Part shown: in pieces, positions 52,149 through 61,381 of the stretch
Layout of the letters: the number at the start of each line of letters is the position of its first letter
Position numbering within the stretch: position 1 is the stretch's first letter
NCBI RefSeq assembly: GCF_030818795.1
Contig: NZ_JAUTAY010000001.1
Coordinates: forward strand, 3,100,001 to 3,164,000
Direction of reading: 5' to 3'
Origin: Microbacterium sp. SORGH_AS_0862
Lineage (GTDB): Bacteria; Actinomycetota; Actinomycetes; Actinomycetales; Microbacteriaceae
Length of the DNA: 64,000 bases
Translations under genes and position numbers: made by a program
The notes under the pieces: generated by a model
Seen by the model: the letters and a program-made list of their open reading frames with translations, nothing else
Databases searched by the model: none
Told to the model about the DNA's origin: nothing

Positions 52149-53147
52149 ATGGGCTTCGAGATCCCGGTGTGGTTCCAGATCGTCGCGCTGATCGCGCTCG
52201 TTCTGATCCTGGCCGCCGACCTTCTCCTCATCCTCCGTCGACCCCACCTCCCCTCCGCCCGTGAGGCGACGCTGTGGGTCGTGTTCTACGTGTCGCTCGC
52301 GCTCGTCTTCGCCCTCATCCTGTTGTGGGTCTCCGGCAGTGCGGATGCGGCGGGGCAATTCGTGGCCGGGTGGTTGACGGAGTACAGCCTCTCGGTCGAC
52401 AACCTGTTCGTCTTCGTCCTGCTCATGGGGCAGTTCGCCGTCCCGCGCAAGTACCAGCAGGAGGTGCTGATGGTGGGGATCATCATCGCCCTCGTGCTGC
52501 GAGGCATCTTCATCGCGTTCGGTGCCGTTCTGATCGACAACCTCTCGTGGATCTTCTACGTCTTCGGGCTCTTCCTGGTCTGGACGGCCTGGCGTCAGGC
52601 TTTCCCCGGCGACGACGAGCACGGCGAGCAGCGCGAGAACGCCGTCGTGCGGATGCTGCGGCGCTTCGTCCAGATCAGCGACCAGTACGAGGGGTCGAAG
52701 CTGCGCACGGTTGTCGGCGGCAAGAAGGTCTTCACCCCGATGCTGCTCGTGTTCGTGGCGATCGGCTTCACCGACCTCGTCTTCGCGATCGACTCGATCC
52801 CCGCGATCTTCGGCATCACGCAGAGCGCCTTCATCGTCTTCACCGCGAACATCTTCGCCCTCATGGGGCTGCGCCAGCTCTACTTCCTGCTCGGTGGACT
52901 GCTCGACCGTCTGCGTTACCTCCACTACGGGATCGCGTTCATCCTCGCCTTCATCGGCGTGAAGCTCTTCCTCCACGCGCTGCACGAGAACGAGCTGCCC
53001 TTCATCAACGGCGGTCACGGCGTCGAATGGGCGCCCGACATCTCCGCGTGGGTCTCGCTCATCGTGATCGTGGTCGCGATGGCGACCGCAACCATCGCGA
53101 GTCTCGTGGCCGCGCGCCGCGAGGCCGCATCCGTCGACGAGGGCTGA
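52149..53147 (+). CDS. TerC-family integral membrane protein
   Basis: 332 residues with about 8-9 membrane helices. The TerC hallmarks are Y-S-L-S-V-D-N-L-F-V-F in one half and G-F-T-D-L-V-F-A-I-D-S-I-P-A-I in the other, with acidic residues in the membrane that probably bind metal. TerC/Alx proteins handle metal ions (Mn2+ export in several bacteria) or tellurite stress. I start at ATG 52149. Ends 10 bases before the convergent LLM gene. Confidence 0.9.
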   Translation: MGFEIPVWFQIVALIALVLILAADLLLILRRPHLPSAREATLWVVFYVSLALVFALILLWVSGSADAAGQFVAGWLTEYSLSVDNLFVFVLLMGQFAVPRKYQQEVLMVGIIIALVLRGIFIAFGAVLIDNLSWIFYVFGLFLVWTAWRQAFPGDDEHGEQRENAVVRMLRRFVQISDQYEGSKLRTVVGGKKVFTPMLLVFVAIGFTDLVFAIDSIPAIFGITQSAFIVFTANIFALMGLRQLYFLLGGLLDRLRYLHYGIAFILAFIGVKLFLHALHENELPFINGGHGVEWAPDISAWVSLIVIVVAMATATIASLVAARREAASVDEG

Positions 53148-53156
53148 GCCGCCCGA

Positions 53157-54473
53157 TCAGAACGAGCGCAGATTCGCGCCGAGGCCGGCGTCGCCGTACT
53201 CGCGGCGCAGGATGCCGCGGCGGCGGAGGAGCGGCACCAGCTCGTCCAGCATGCGGTGCACGGTGACCGGATGCACATCGCCCCACAGCAGAACGCCGTC
53301 GTTGCCCCAGTCGCCCAACTGCTCGATGCGATCCGCGAGCTCGCCCGCCGTCCCCACCCACCCGGTGCCGTCCGAGATGCGGCCGAGGCGCGCGTGCGCG
53401 GCGAGGATCTCCCGCAGCGGCGTCTCGCGCGCGTCATGGTCGCCGACGAGCCGGCGGATGCTGCCGTGCGACACGTGTCCGGCGAACAGCCCGTCGGGCA
53501 GCGGTCGGTCGAGATCGAGCGCGGTGAGGTCGGTCTCCAGATCCGAGGACTGGCGCCGGGCGATCGCGCGCAGCGCGGATTCGTCGGGCGTGCGGGACGC
53601 GGCCACGAGCCGGTCCGCCTCCTCGGCGGAAGAGACGAGCACGGGCTGGATCGCGAACAGCACCTTCACGTCCGACGGGTTGCGGCCGCGCTCGCGCGCG
53701 GCCCGATGGATGCGCTCCCGGTAGGCGCGCACGCTCGCCTCGTCCAGAGGGGCGAGCGCGAGTTGCACGTCGGAGTGCGCTCCGGCGAACGCAAGGCCCC
53801 GTTCCGACCCGCCCGGTGACACGATCGCGGGTTCACCGTCGCTGAACGGCAGTGCGTTCAGTGGGCCGTCGAATCCGAAATGCTCGCCGCGATGGCGGAC
53901 GGCCCGCATCCGCGTCCCGTCCGCATAGCGGTCGTCGTCGCGGTCGAGGATCAGTGCGCCCTCGTCCCAGCTCCGCCACAGCGAGCGGATGCCGTCCAGC
54001 CACTCCTCGGCGCGGTCGTAGGCGGCATCGTGCCCGAGCGGCGCGTCGGTCCCGAAGTGACGGGCACTGCCGGTGTCGGTCACCACGTTCAGTCCCAGCC
54101 GGTGGCCGCTCAGGTGCTGCAGCGACGCGAACTGCCGGGCGGCCGTGTAGGGCAGGTACGCCGCGGGATTCACGGTGGGGACGACTCCCAGGTGCCGGGT
54201 CGCCGCGAACAGATACGGGGCCAGCACGAAGGGATCGTGTTTGGGGCCGCCGAAGGCGTGCCGCACCCGCAGATCGATCGTCTCCGCGGATCCGAGCGAG
54301 GGCGCATCCTCGATGATCAGCAGATCGAACCCTGCCTGCTCCAAGGTGCGCGCGGACTCCTGGTAGAGGTGCGGAGCCGTCCAGTCGTAGTCCCAGTCCA
54401 GGCTGGGCAGTCCCCAGCCGTGCGGACCGAACCCGCGGGCCAGGAACCAGCCGAAGTGCTGCGGACGGCTCAC
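53157..54473 (-). CDS. LLM-class flavin-dependent monooxygenase (NtaA/DmoA type)
   Basis: 438 residues. Luciferase-like barrel with long insertions: Q-H-F-G-W-F near the start, A-G-F-D-L-L-I-I-E-D, G-V-V-P-T-V-N, R-L-G-L-N-V-V-T and Y-D-R-A-E-E-W-L-D. Members release sulfite or amines from organosulfur compounds or chelators using reduced flavin. The GTG start at 54473 overlaps the stop of the MetY-like gene (GTGA), so they act together, probably in assimilating an organic sulfur source; this is inference. 4-base coupling decides the start. Confidence 0.85.
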   Translation of the reverse strand: MSRPQHFGWFLARGFGPHGWGLPSLDWDYDWTAPHLYQESARTLEQAGFDLLIIEDAPSLGSAETIDLRVRHAFGGPKHDPFVLAPYLFAATRHLGVVPTVNPAAYLPYTAARQFASLQHLSGHRLGLNVVTDTGSARHFGTDAPLGHDAAYDRAEEWLDGIRSLWRSWDEGALILDRDDDRYADGTRMRAVRHRGEHFGFDGPLNALPFSDGEPAIVSPGGSERGLAFAGAHSDVQLALAPLDEASVRAYRERIHRAARERGRNPSDVKVLFAIQPVLVSSAEEADRLVAASRTPDESALRAIARRQSSDLETDLTALDLDRPLPDGLFAGHVSHGSIRRLVGDHDARETPLREILAAHARLGRISDGTGWVGTAGELADRIEQLGDWGNDGVLLWGDVHPVTVHRMLDELVPLLRRRGILRREYGDAGLGANLRSF

Positions 54474-55789
54474 CCGATGACCTCGATCGTGCGTGCGGAT
54501 GCCGCGAGGGCGGCGGCCTTGAGCGCCCGCTCGAGATCGGCGATGAGGTCGTCGGCGTCCTCGATACCGATCGACAGCCGCAGCGTTCCCGGATACACGC
54601 CGAGCGCGGCGCGCGCATCGTCGGTGTGCTGCGCGTGACTCGTCGTGGCCGGATGCAGCACGAGTGAGCGGACGTCGCCGAGATGGGTCATGTGGGTCAC
54701 GACCTGTACCGCCTCGACGAAGGCGCGTGCCGCCGTCTCGCCGCCGTGCAGCGTGAAGGTGAACACCGACCCGGCGCCGCGGGGGAGAAGGCGCTCGGCG
54801 AGGGCGTGATGCGGATGGCTCGCGAGTCCCACGTAGTCGACCGACGCCACCTCGTCGCGGCTCTCGAGCCACGCCGCGATCCGTGCTGCATTCGCCGACT
54901 GCTCTCGCACCCGAAGATGCAGCGTCTCGATGCCCTGCGAGACGAGGAAGGCGTTCAGCGGCGAGGGCGTGGGGCCCAGCCGCGGGGCGACGGACTCTCG
55001 CACATAGGCCAGACGCGCGCGGGCGCCGTGGCGTTCCCACACGCTCGGCGCGCCGTCGTGGCGCGCGTTCACCAGCTGGGGGAAGAGCGCCCCCGAGCGG
55101 GCGGCGTCGAAGCGGCCGTCGTCGACGATCACGCCGCCGAGGGCCGCACCGTGGCCGGCGAGGAACTTGCTCGCCGAATGGACGACGACCGCCGCGCCCA
55201 GCTCGATCGGTCGCACGAGGTAGGGGGTCGCGAACGTGTTGTCGACGACGAGCGGGATGCCGAGGCCGTCCGCCACGGCGGCGATGGCGGGCACGTCCAG
55301 CAGATCGTTGCGCGCATTGCCGATGGACTCCGCGAACAGGGCACGGGTCTCGGGCCGGATCGCGTCCTGCCACGCGCGCGGGTCCGCGATGTCGTCGACA
55401 TAGGTGACCGTCACCCCGAACCGGGAGAGCAGGTCGTTCACCAGCCCGCGCGTTCCCTCGTAGATGTGGGTGGAACTGACCAGGTGATCACCGGCCGAGA
55501 GCAGCGACAGCAGCGCGACGGAGACGGCCGCCTGGCCGCTGCCGACGAACACCGCGCCGGCGCCGCCCTCCAGTTCGGCGAGGCGGCGCTCGAGGGCGTC
55601 GACGGTCGGGTTGCCGGTGCGCGTGTAGCCGTAGCCGTCGCCCGTCGCGAAGTGCGCGGCCGCGTGGTCGAAGTCGTCGAAGCGGAAGCCGGCGGTCATG
55701 TAGACCGGGACGGTGCGCGATGCCGCATCCGTCCAATCGGTGCCGCTGTGCACCTGTCGCGTGGCGAATCCGTGGGTGGGTTCGGTCAT
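54470..55789 (-). CDS. O-acetylhomoserine sulfhydrylase-like PLP enzyme
   Basis: 439 residues, Cys/Met-metabolism PLP family. F-A-T-R-Q-V-H-S-G at the start, T-G-N-P-T active-site loop, F-V-G-S-G-Q-A-A, D-N-T-F-A-T-P-Y, and the PLP lysine in H-S-A-S-K-F-L-A-G-H-G. Length and the A-R-H-D-G-A-P-S insertion fit MetY-type enzymes that make homocysteine from O-acetylhomoserine and sulfide. Paired with an LLM oxygenase gene downstream, suggesting organosulfur scavenging. A TAGGCT -10-like box lies about 30 bases upstream. Confidence 0.86.
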   Translation of the reverse strand: MTEPTHGFATRQVHSGTDWTDAASRTVPVYMTAGFRFDDFDHAAAHFATGDGYGYTRTGNPTVDALERRLAELEGGAGAVFVGSGQAAVSVALLSLLSAGDHLVSSTHIYEGTRGLVNDLLSRFGVTVTYVDDIADPRAWQDAIRPETRALFAESIGNARNDLLDVPAIAAVADGLGIPLVVDNTFATPYLVRPIELGAAVVVHSASKFLAGHGAALGGVIVDDGRFDAARSGALFPQLVNARHDGAPSVWERHGARARLAYVRESVAPRLGPTPSPLNAFLVSQGIETLHLRVREQSANAARIAAWLESRDEVASVDYVGLASHPHHALAERLLPRGAGSVFTFTLHGGETAARAFVEAVQVVTHMTHLGDVRSLVLHPATTSHAQHTDDARAALGVYPGTLRLSIGIEDADDLIADLERALKAAALAASARTIEVIG

Positions 55790-55911
55790 GAGGGTCCTGC
55801 CGTCTCGGGTCGCAGCAGCCTAAGAGCGCAGACCGCTCGCGGGCGAGTGCGCCGACACACAACGTCACCTGGGCGCCCGTGCGGGTGGGCCGCGGCCCCG
55901 GAGCTCGGTGG

Positions 55912-55917
55912 TAGCCT
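55912..55917 (+). promoter_or_regulatory. -10 box of the leuL-leuC transcript
   Basis: TAGCCT is six bases before the GTG of the leader peptide ORF, the same geometry as the other leaderless starts here. Confidence 0.55.
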
Positions 55918-55923
55918 GTGCGG

Positions 55924-55968
55924 GTGCGGATCGCTCGCCTTCTCCTTCGCAGCCGCGACGAGTCCTAG
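55924..55968 (+). CDS. leuL: Leucine-rich leader peptide of the leuCD operon
   Basis: A 14-residue [17 protein letters not shown], starts at a GTG six bases after a -10 box and ends at TAG 55966-55968. Three consecutive Leu codons (CTT CTC CTT) lie at its centre. Directly overlapping its end is a perfect 10-bp stem (55953-55962 with 55981-55990). Leu codons in a short ORF before leu genes are the classical design of ribosome-mediated attenuation: stalling for lack of leucyl-tRNA would alter this hairpin. There is no T run after the hairpin, so the control may be on translation or Rho access rather than intrinsic termination. Confidence 0.7.
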   Translation: MRIARLLLRSRDES

Positions 55969-55990
55969 ACCCAGGCCTCCCTCGTCGCGG
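55953..55990 (+). promoter_or_regulatory. Attenuator hairpin of leuCD
   Basis: CCGCGACGAG and CTCGTCGCGG form a perfect 10-bp stem with an 18-base loop that begins inside the leader ORF and ends 46 bases before leuC. No T run follows, unlike a simple terminator. Confidence 0.6.
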
Positions 55991-56036
55991 AGTTCGTTGC
56001 GGGCTTGATCCACCGTCATCTCAGGAGAACGACAGC

Positions 56037-57506
56037 ATGAGCAATCCCGATCACTCCGCGGCGTCCGCGCCGCGCACCCTGGCCGAGAAGGTCTGGGACA
56101 ACCACCTGGTGGTCAAGGGCGAGGACGGCCAGCCCGACCTCATCTACATCGACCTGCACCTCGTGCACGAGGTCACGAGTCCGCAGGCCTTCGACGGTCT
56201 CCGCGCCGAAGGGCGGGGTCTGCGGCGCCTCGACCTGACGATCGCGACCGAGGATCACAACACCCCGACGCTCGCGATCGACAAGCCGATCGCAGACCCG
56301 ACCAGCCGCCTGCAGATCGAGACGCTGCGCCGCAACGCCGCCGAGTTCGGTGTGCGCATCCACTCGCTGGGCGACGCCGAGCAGGGCATCGTGCACGTCG
56401 TCGGTCCACAGCTGGGGCTGACCATGCCGGGCATCACGGTCGTGTGCGGCGACTCGCACACCTCCACCCACGGCGCCTTCGGGGCGATGGCCTTCGGCAT
56501 CGGCACGAGCGAGGTCGAGCACGTCATGGCTACACAGACCCTGCCGCTGAAGCCGTTCAAGACCATGGCCATCACGGTCGAGGGAACGCTGCGCCCGGGC
56601 GTCACCGCGAAGGACATCATCCTCGCCGTCATCGCGAAGATCGGAACCAATGGCGGGCAGGGCTACGTGCTCGAGTTCCGCGGCAGCGCCATCCGCGCCC
56701 TCTCGATGGAGGGGCGTATGACGATGTGCAACATGTCGATCGAGGCGGGCGCGCGCGCCGGCATGGTCGCCCCGGACGAGACCACGTTCGCGTATCTGAA
56801 GGGCCGTCCGCACGCCCCGAAGGGGCAGGACTGGGAGGATGCGGTCGCTTACTGGCGCACGCTCCCGAGCGACGAGGGCGCCGTCTACGACGCGGAGGTC
56901 TTCCTCGACGCGGACGAGCTCGAGCCCTTCGTGACCTGGGGCACGAACCCCGGTCAAGGGGTGTCGCTGAACGACGTCGTACCGACGCCGTCCGAGATCG
57001 CGGACCCGAACGAGCGCGTGGCCGCCGAACGCGCGCTGCAGTACATGGATCTCGTCCCCGGCACGAAGCTGAAGGACGTCCCCGTGGATGCGGTCTTCAT
57101 GGGCTCGTGCACCAACAGTCGCATCGAGGACCTGCGCGCATTCGCGTCTATCGTCAAGGGCCGCAAGAAGGCCGAAGGCGTGCGGGTCATGGTCGTGCCC
57201 GGCTCCGCCCGCGTCCGGCTGGAAGCGGAAGCCGAGGGACTGCACCGCATCTTCGAGGAGTTCGGGGCGGAGTGGCGTTTCGCCGGATGCTCGATGTGCC
57301 TGGGCATGAACCCCGATCAGCTCGCTCCGGGCGAGCGGTGCGCATCCACGTCGAACCGCAACTTCGAGGGTCGGCAGGGCAAGGGCGGGCGTACGCACCT
57401 GGTGTCGCCGCTCGTCGCTGCGGCGACCGCGGTGCGCGGAACGCTGTCCAGTCCGGGGGATCTCGATCCCGTCGAAGAGCCGGCGATCGTCGGGGCGGGG
57501 GTCTGA
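56037..57506 (+). CDS. leuC: 3-isopropylmalate dehydratase large subunit
   Basis: 489 residues. It isomerises 2- and 3-isopropylmalate with LeuD. The 4Fe-4S ligands are in G-S-C-T-N-S-R and C-S-M-C-L-G; other blocks are [15 protein letters not shown] and [12 protein letters not shown]. The ATG at 56037 with AGGAGA upstream is used; the longer frame would overlap leuL. leuD begins one base after the stop. Confidence 0.96.
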   Translation: MSNPDHSAASAPRTLAEKVWDNHLVVKGEDGQPDLIYIDLHLVHEVTSPQAFDGLRAEGRGLRRLDLTIATEDHNTPTLAIDKPIADPTSRLQIETLRRNAAEFGVRIHSLGDAEQGIVHVVGPQLGLTMPGITVVCGDSHTSTHGAFGAMAFGIGTSEVEHVMATQTLPLKPFKTMAITVEGTLRPGVTAKDIILAVIAKIGTNGGQGYVLEFRGSAIRALSMEGRMTMCNMSIEAGARAGMVAPDETTFAYLKGRPHAPKGQDWEDAVAYWRTLPSDEGAVYDAEVFLDADELEPFVTWGTNPGQGVSLNDVVPTPSEIADPNERVAAERALQYMDLVPGTKLKDVPVDAVFMGSCTNSRIEDLRAFASIVKGRKKAEGVRVMVVPGSARVRLEAEAEGLHRIFEEFGAEWRFAGCSMCLGMNPDQLAPGERCASTSNRNFEGRQGKGGRTHLVSPLVAAATAVRGTLSSPGDLDPVEEPAIVGAGV

Positions 57507-57507
57507 C

Positions 57508-58113
57508 ATGGAGAAGTTCAGCGTTCACACCGGTGTCGCCGCCGCCCTCAAGCGTTCCGCCGTCGACACGGACCAGATCATCCCCGCGGTCTACCTGAAG
57601 CGGGTGACCAAGACGGGCTTCGAGGATGCGCTGTTCGCCAACTGGCGCCAGGATCCCGACTTCGTGCTGAACCAGCCGATCTTCGCTCAGAGCTCGATCC
57701 TCGTCGCCGGGCCCGACTTCGGCACCGGCTCGAGCCGTGAGCACGCGGTCTGGGCCCTGCGCGACTACGGATTCAAGGTCGTGCTGAGCCCCAAGTTCGC
57801 CGACATCTTCCGCGGCAACGCGGGCAAGCAGGGACTCGTGACGGGTGTCGTGACCGAGGCCGACATCGAAGCTCTCTGGGCGGCGATCGACGCGCAGCCC
57901 GGCATGGAGATGACGGTTGATCTGACGGCACGCGAGGTCGTCGCGGGCGAACTCCGAGTCCCGTTCGAGATCGACGATTACACTAGATGGCGGTTGCTGG
58001 AGGGTCTCGACGACATCGGGCTCACGCTCCGCAACGAAGACAAGATCGCCGCCTACGAAGCGCGACGCGAATCCTGGAAGCCGCGGACACTCCCGCCCCT
58101 TCCCGCACAGTGA
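57508..58113 (+). CDS. leuD: 3-isopropylmalate dehydratase small subunit
   Basis: 201 residues, aconitase swivel domain. N-terminal [13 protein letters not shown] and the conserved [17 protein letters not shown]. Pairs with LeuC. murA follows 10 bases later, so the leucine and murein genes may share a transcript. Confidence 0.95.
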   Translation: MEKFSVHTGVAAALKRSAVDTDQIIPAVYLKRVTKTGFEDALFANWRQDPDFVLNQPIFAQSSILVAGPDFGTGSSREHAVWALRDYGFKVVLSPKFADIFRGNAGKQGLVTGVVTEADIEALWAAIDAQPGMEMTVDLTAREVVAGELRVPFEIDDYTRWRLLEGLDDIGLTLRNEDKIAAYEARRESWKPRTLPPLPAQ

Positions 58114-58123
58114 GGCACCGCAT

Positions 58124-59488
58124 ATGACACTTCTCGGGCAGACCACCGAGTCCTCCAGCCCTCTCGCGGAGGAGGCGGAGATCCTCGAGATCCGCGGCGG
58201 ACGACCTCTTCGGGGCACCGTTGAGGTCAAGGGTGCGAAGAACCTCGTGACCAAGGCGATGGTCGCTGCCCTGCTGGGTGAGAGCCCGAGCCTGCTGCGC
58301 GATGTGCCCATGATCAGCGACGTCGCCGTGGTGCGTTCGTTGCTCGAGGTGCACGGCGTGCGCGTGGCCGAGGGCGACGAGCCCGACTCGCTCGTGCTCG
58401 ACCCGCGCGACGTCGAGAGCGCCCACATGGAGGAGATCGACGCGCACGCGGGTGCGTCCCGCATCCCGATCCTCTTCTGCGGGCCTCTGCTGCACCGGCT
58501 CGGGCAGGCGTTCATCCCCGACCTCGGCGGATGCCGCATCGGCGACCGTCCGATCGACTTCCACCTCGATGCGCTCCGCAAGTTCGGCGCGATCGTGGAA
58601 AAGCTCCCGAGCGGCATCCGCCTGTCCGCCCCGCGGGGTCTGCACGGCGCCAACATCCACCTGCCCTACCCGAGCGTCGGGGCCACGGAGCAGGTGCTGC
58701 TGACCGCCGTGCGTGCGCAGGGCGTCACGGAACTGCGCAACGCCGCGATCGAGCCCGAGATCATGGATCTGATCGCGCTGCTGCAGAAGATGGGCGCGAT
58801 CATCTCCTACGAGCCCAACCGGGTCATCCTCATCGAGGGCGTCCCGAAGCTCAACGGCTACGACCACCGTGCCATCTTCGATCGCAACGAGGCCGCCAGC
58901 TGGGCCAGCGCGGCCATCGCGACGGACGGCGAGATCTTCGTCGCCGGCGCGCGGCAGCAGGAGATGCTGACCTTCCTCAACGTGCTCCGCAAGATCGGTG
59001 CGCACTTCGAGGTGCGGGAGGACGGCATCCTGTTCGCCCGCGGCGACGCGCTGCAGCCCGTCACGGTCGAGACCGACGTGCACCCCGGCTTCATGACGGA
59101 CTGGCAGCAGCCGCTCATCGTCGCCCTGACGCAGGCGACCGGACGCTCGGTCGTGCACGAGACGGTGTATGAGAATCGCTTCGGCTTCACCCAGGCCCTG
59201 GTCAAGATGGGCGCCGACATCACGGTGTACCCGCACGGTCTGCAGGAGGGACCGCGTCGCGTGCCGCGCCGCTCGCTCGAGCAGGCCGCGGTCATCACCG
59301 GACCGACCCCGCTGCACGGCGCCGACATCACGGTTCCGGACCTGCGCGGCGGATACAGCCACGTCATCGCGGCGCTGGCCGCGGAAGGCACCTCGACGGT
59401 GCGCAACATCGGGATCATCCGCCGCGGTTACGCGGACTTCCTCGCGAAGCTGACCGCGCTCGGCGCCGACTTCGACGTCATCGGCTGA
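58124..59488 (+). CDS. murA: UDP-N-acetylglucosamine 1-carboxyvinyltransferase
   Basis: 454 residues. It transfers enolpyruvate to UDP-GlcNAc as the first committed step of peptidoglycan synthesis. K-G-A-K-N near the start and the active-site cysteine C137 in D-L-G-G-C-R-I-G-D-R-P are present; Cys is the fosfomycin target (some actinobacteria such as Mycobacterium tuberculosis have Asp). The last base pair overlaps the plsC start (TGATG). Confidence 0.94.
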   Translation: MTLLGQTTESSSPLAEEAEILEIRGGRPLRGTVEVKGAKNLVTKAMVAALLGESPSLLRDVPMISDVAVVRSLLEVHGVRVAEGDEPDSLVLDPRDVESAHMEEIDAHAGASRIPILFCGPLLHRLGQAFIPDLGGCRIGDRPIDFHLDALRKFGAIVEKLPSGIRLSAPRGLHGANIHLPYPSVGATEQVLLTAVRAQGVTELRNAAIEPEIMDLIALLQKMGAIISYEPNRVILIEGVPKLNGYDHRAIFDRNEAASWASAAIATDGEIFVAGARQQEMLTFLNVLRKIGAHFEVREDGILFARGDALQPVTVETDVHPGFMTDWQQPLIVALTQATGRSVVHETVYENRFGFTQALVKMGADITVYPHGLQEGPRRVPRRSLEQAAVITGPTPLHGADITVPDLRGGYSHVIAALAAEGTSTVRNIGIIRRGYADFLAKLTALGADFDVIG

Positions 59489-60258
59489 TGGCGCCGGAGA
59501 CGCACCGTCGGCGGCGCGCGTCGACGGAGAAGACACGGCCGAGCGTCTTCTGGCTGCTCGGTGGGATCGTCGTGCCGTTCGTCGGCCTGATCGCCAAGAT
59601 CGAGATCGAGGGCGAGGAGAACCTGCCCGAAGAGGGCCCGTTCGTGCTGGCCCCCAACCACCACAGCGAGATCGACCCGCTTCTCGTGGCCGTCGCCGTC
59701 TGGCGGATGGGTCGCGCCCCGCGGTTCATGGCGAAGGAGAGCCTGTTCCGGGTTCCCGTGCTCGGCTGGGCGCTGCGCGCGACCGGAATGATCCCGGTGG
59801 CTCGCGCCTCCAGCGCCGCCGCTGCGAAGCAGTCGCTCGATACGGCGCGTCACCTGGCGGAGCGTCGCGCCGGCGTCATCGTCTATCCCGAAGGCACCCT
59901 CACGCGCGATCCCGATCTGTGGCCCATGCGCGGAAAGACCGGGGCGGCGCGCTTGGCGCTGGCCGGCGACATCCCCCTCATCCCGATGGCCCAGTGGGGT
60001 GCGCAGCAGATCATGCCGCGCTACGGCAAGTTCCGGTTGTGGCCGCTGCGCAAGCGGGTGCGTGTGCTGGTCGGTCCGTCGATCGCCCTGGAGGAGTACC
60101 GCGACCGTGCCGCCCACCCCGCGGCACAGGCGGAGCTCACGACGCGCGTCATGGACGAGATCGCCGGGCTGCTGTCTGAGCTCCGCGGCGAACCCGCTCC
60201 GGCGGCGCGCTGGGAGCCCGGAGCTCACGGACAGAGCGAGACGGGCCGTCTTGAGTAG
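59488..60258 (+). CDS. plsC: 1-acylglycerol-3-phosphate acyltransferase
   Basis: 256 residues. The acyltransferase motif H-X4-D is H-H-S-E-I-D-P, and the glycerol-phosphate site is V-Y-P-E-G-T-L-T-R. One N-terminal membrane helix (about 20-38). It makes phosphatidic acid at the inner membrane. Coupled to murA by TGATG and followed by gpsA, whose product supplies glycerol 3-phosphate, so the three support envelope synthesis. Confidence 0.88.
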   Translation: MAPETHRRRRASTEKTRPSVFWLLGGIVVPFVGLIAKIEIEGEENLPEEGPFVLAPNHHSEIDPLLVAVAVWRMGRAPRFMAKESLFRVPVLGWALRATGMIPVARASSAAAAKQSLDTARHLAERRAGVIVYPEGTLTRDPDLWPMRGKTGAARLALAGDIPLIPMAQWGAQQIMPRYGKFRLWPLRKRVRVLVGPSIALEEYRDRAAHPAAQAELTTRVMDEIAGLLSELRGEPAPAARWEPGAHGQSETGRLE

Positions 60259-61381
60259 GCGCACCTCGACCCCCGTGACGCGCGTCGCCGTCCTCGGCGC
60301 GGGCAGTTGGGGCACCACCTTCGGCAAGATCCTTGCGGACGGTGGTGCGAATGTGGTCATGTGGGCGCGCCGCCCCGAGCTCGCGAACGAGATCCACACC
60401 GGCAAGCGCAACACCAAGTACCTTCCCGGAATCAATCTGCCGCGCACGATGACCGCGACCTCGCACCTCGCGGAGGCGCTCGAGGGCGCCGATCAGGTCT
60501 ACCTGTCGATGCCGAGTCAGGCGCTCCGAGAGAACCTCGCGGGGGTCCGGCCCCTGCTCGAGGGAAGCTCCGTGCCCGTCGTCTCCCTCATGAAGGGCGT
60601 CGAGAAGCGCACCGGGCTCCGGATGAGCCAGGTCATCGAGCAGGCACTCGGGTGCGATCCGGCGCGCATCGCGGTGGCGTCCGGCCCGAACCTCGCGCTC
60701 GAGATCGCCCAGGAGCAGCCCACCGCCGCGGTCATCTCCTCGATCAGCCCCGAGACCGCGGAGATCGTGGCCCGCGCGGCGCGTAACCGCTACTTCCGGT
60801 CGTTCGTCAACACGGACGTGATCGGCACAGAGTTCGGCGGCGTGCTGAAGAACCTGATCGCGGTCGCGATCGGGATCGTCGACGGGGTCGGCTACGGCGA
60901 GAACACGAAGGCGTCGATCATCACCCGCGGTCTGGTCGAGATGACGGATTTCGCCGTCGCCCAGGGCGCCCAGCCCGAGACGTTGCAGGGGCTTGCCGGG
61001 CTCGGCGACCTGATCGCCACGTGCCAATCGCCCCTCAGCCGGAACAACACCGCCGGCAGGCTTCTGGGGCAGGGGTACAAGTTCCAGGACGTCGTGGCGC
61101 AGATGCAGCAGACCGCGGAGGGACTCGCATCCGTCGCTCCGATCCTCCAGCTGGCCAAGGCGAGCGGCGTGCAGATGCCGATCGTCGAGCAGGTCAAGCG
61201 CGTGCTGGACGGCACGATGAACCCGCGTGAGATCGCCCCCCACCTGACCACCGACGACGACACCCCGCAGGGGGAGAGGACCCAGCATGGACAAGCCGGT
61301 AGTGGTGGTGCTCTTTGGCGGTCGCTCCAGCGAGCATTCGATCAGTTCCGCCACGGCGGGCGGGGTTCTGGGCTCGCTTGA
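60251..61381 (+). CDS. gpsA: Glycerol-3-phosphate dehydrogenase (NAD(P)+)
   Basis: 376 residues from a TTG overlapping the plsC end; a GTG at 60275 (V-T-R-V-A-V-L-G) is an alternative start. The Rossmann motif V-L-G-A-G-S-W-G-T-T-F, the catalytic Lys region G-G-V-L-K-N-L-I-A-V-A and G-L-A-G-L-G-D-L-I-A-T-C are intact. It makes glycerol 3-phosphate from dihydroxyacetone phosphate. The normal C-terminus would be around D-D-D-T-P-Q-G-E; the frame instead stays open to 61381, giving ~30 extra residues and a 95-base overlap with ddl. This could be natural or a small indel. Confidence 0.9.
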   Translation: MSRRTSTPVTRVAVLGAGSWGTTFGKILADGGANVVMWARRPELANEIHTGKRNTKYLPGINLPRTMTATSHLAEALEGADQVYLSMPSQALRENLAGVRPLLEGSSVPVVSLMKGVEKRTGLRMSQVIEQALGCDPARIAVASGPNLALEIAQEQPTAAVISSISPETAEIVARAARNRYFRSFVNTDVIGTEFGGVLKNLIAVAIGIVDGVGYGENTKASIITRGLVEMTDFAVAQGAQPETLQGLAGLGDLIATCQSPLSRNNTAGRLLGQGYKFQDVVAQMQQTAEGLASVAPILQLAKASGVQMPIVEQVKRVLDGTMNPREIAPHLTTDDDTPQGERTQHGQAGSGGALWRSLQRAFDQFRHGGRGSGLA

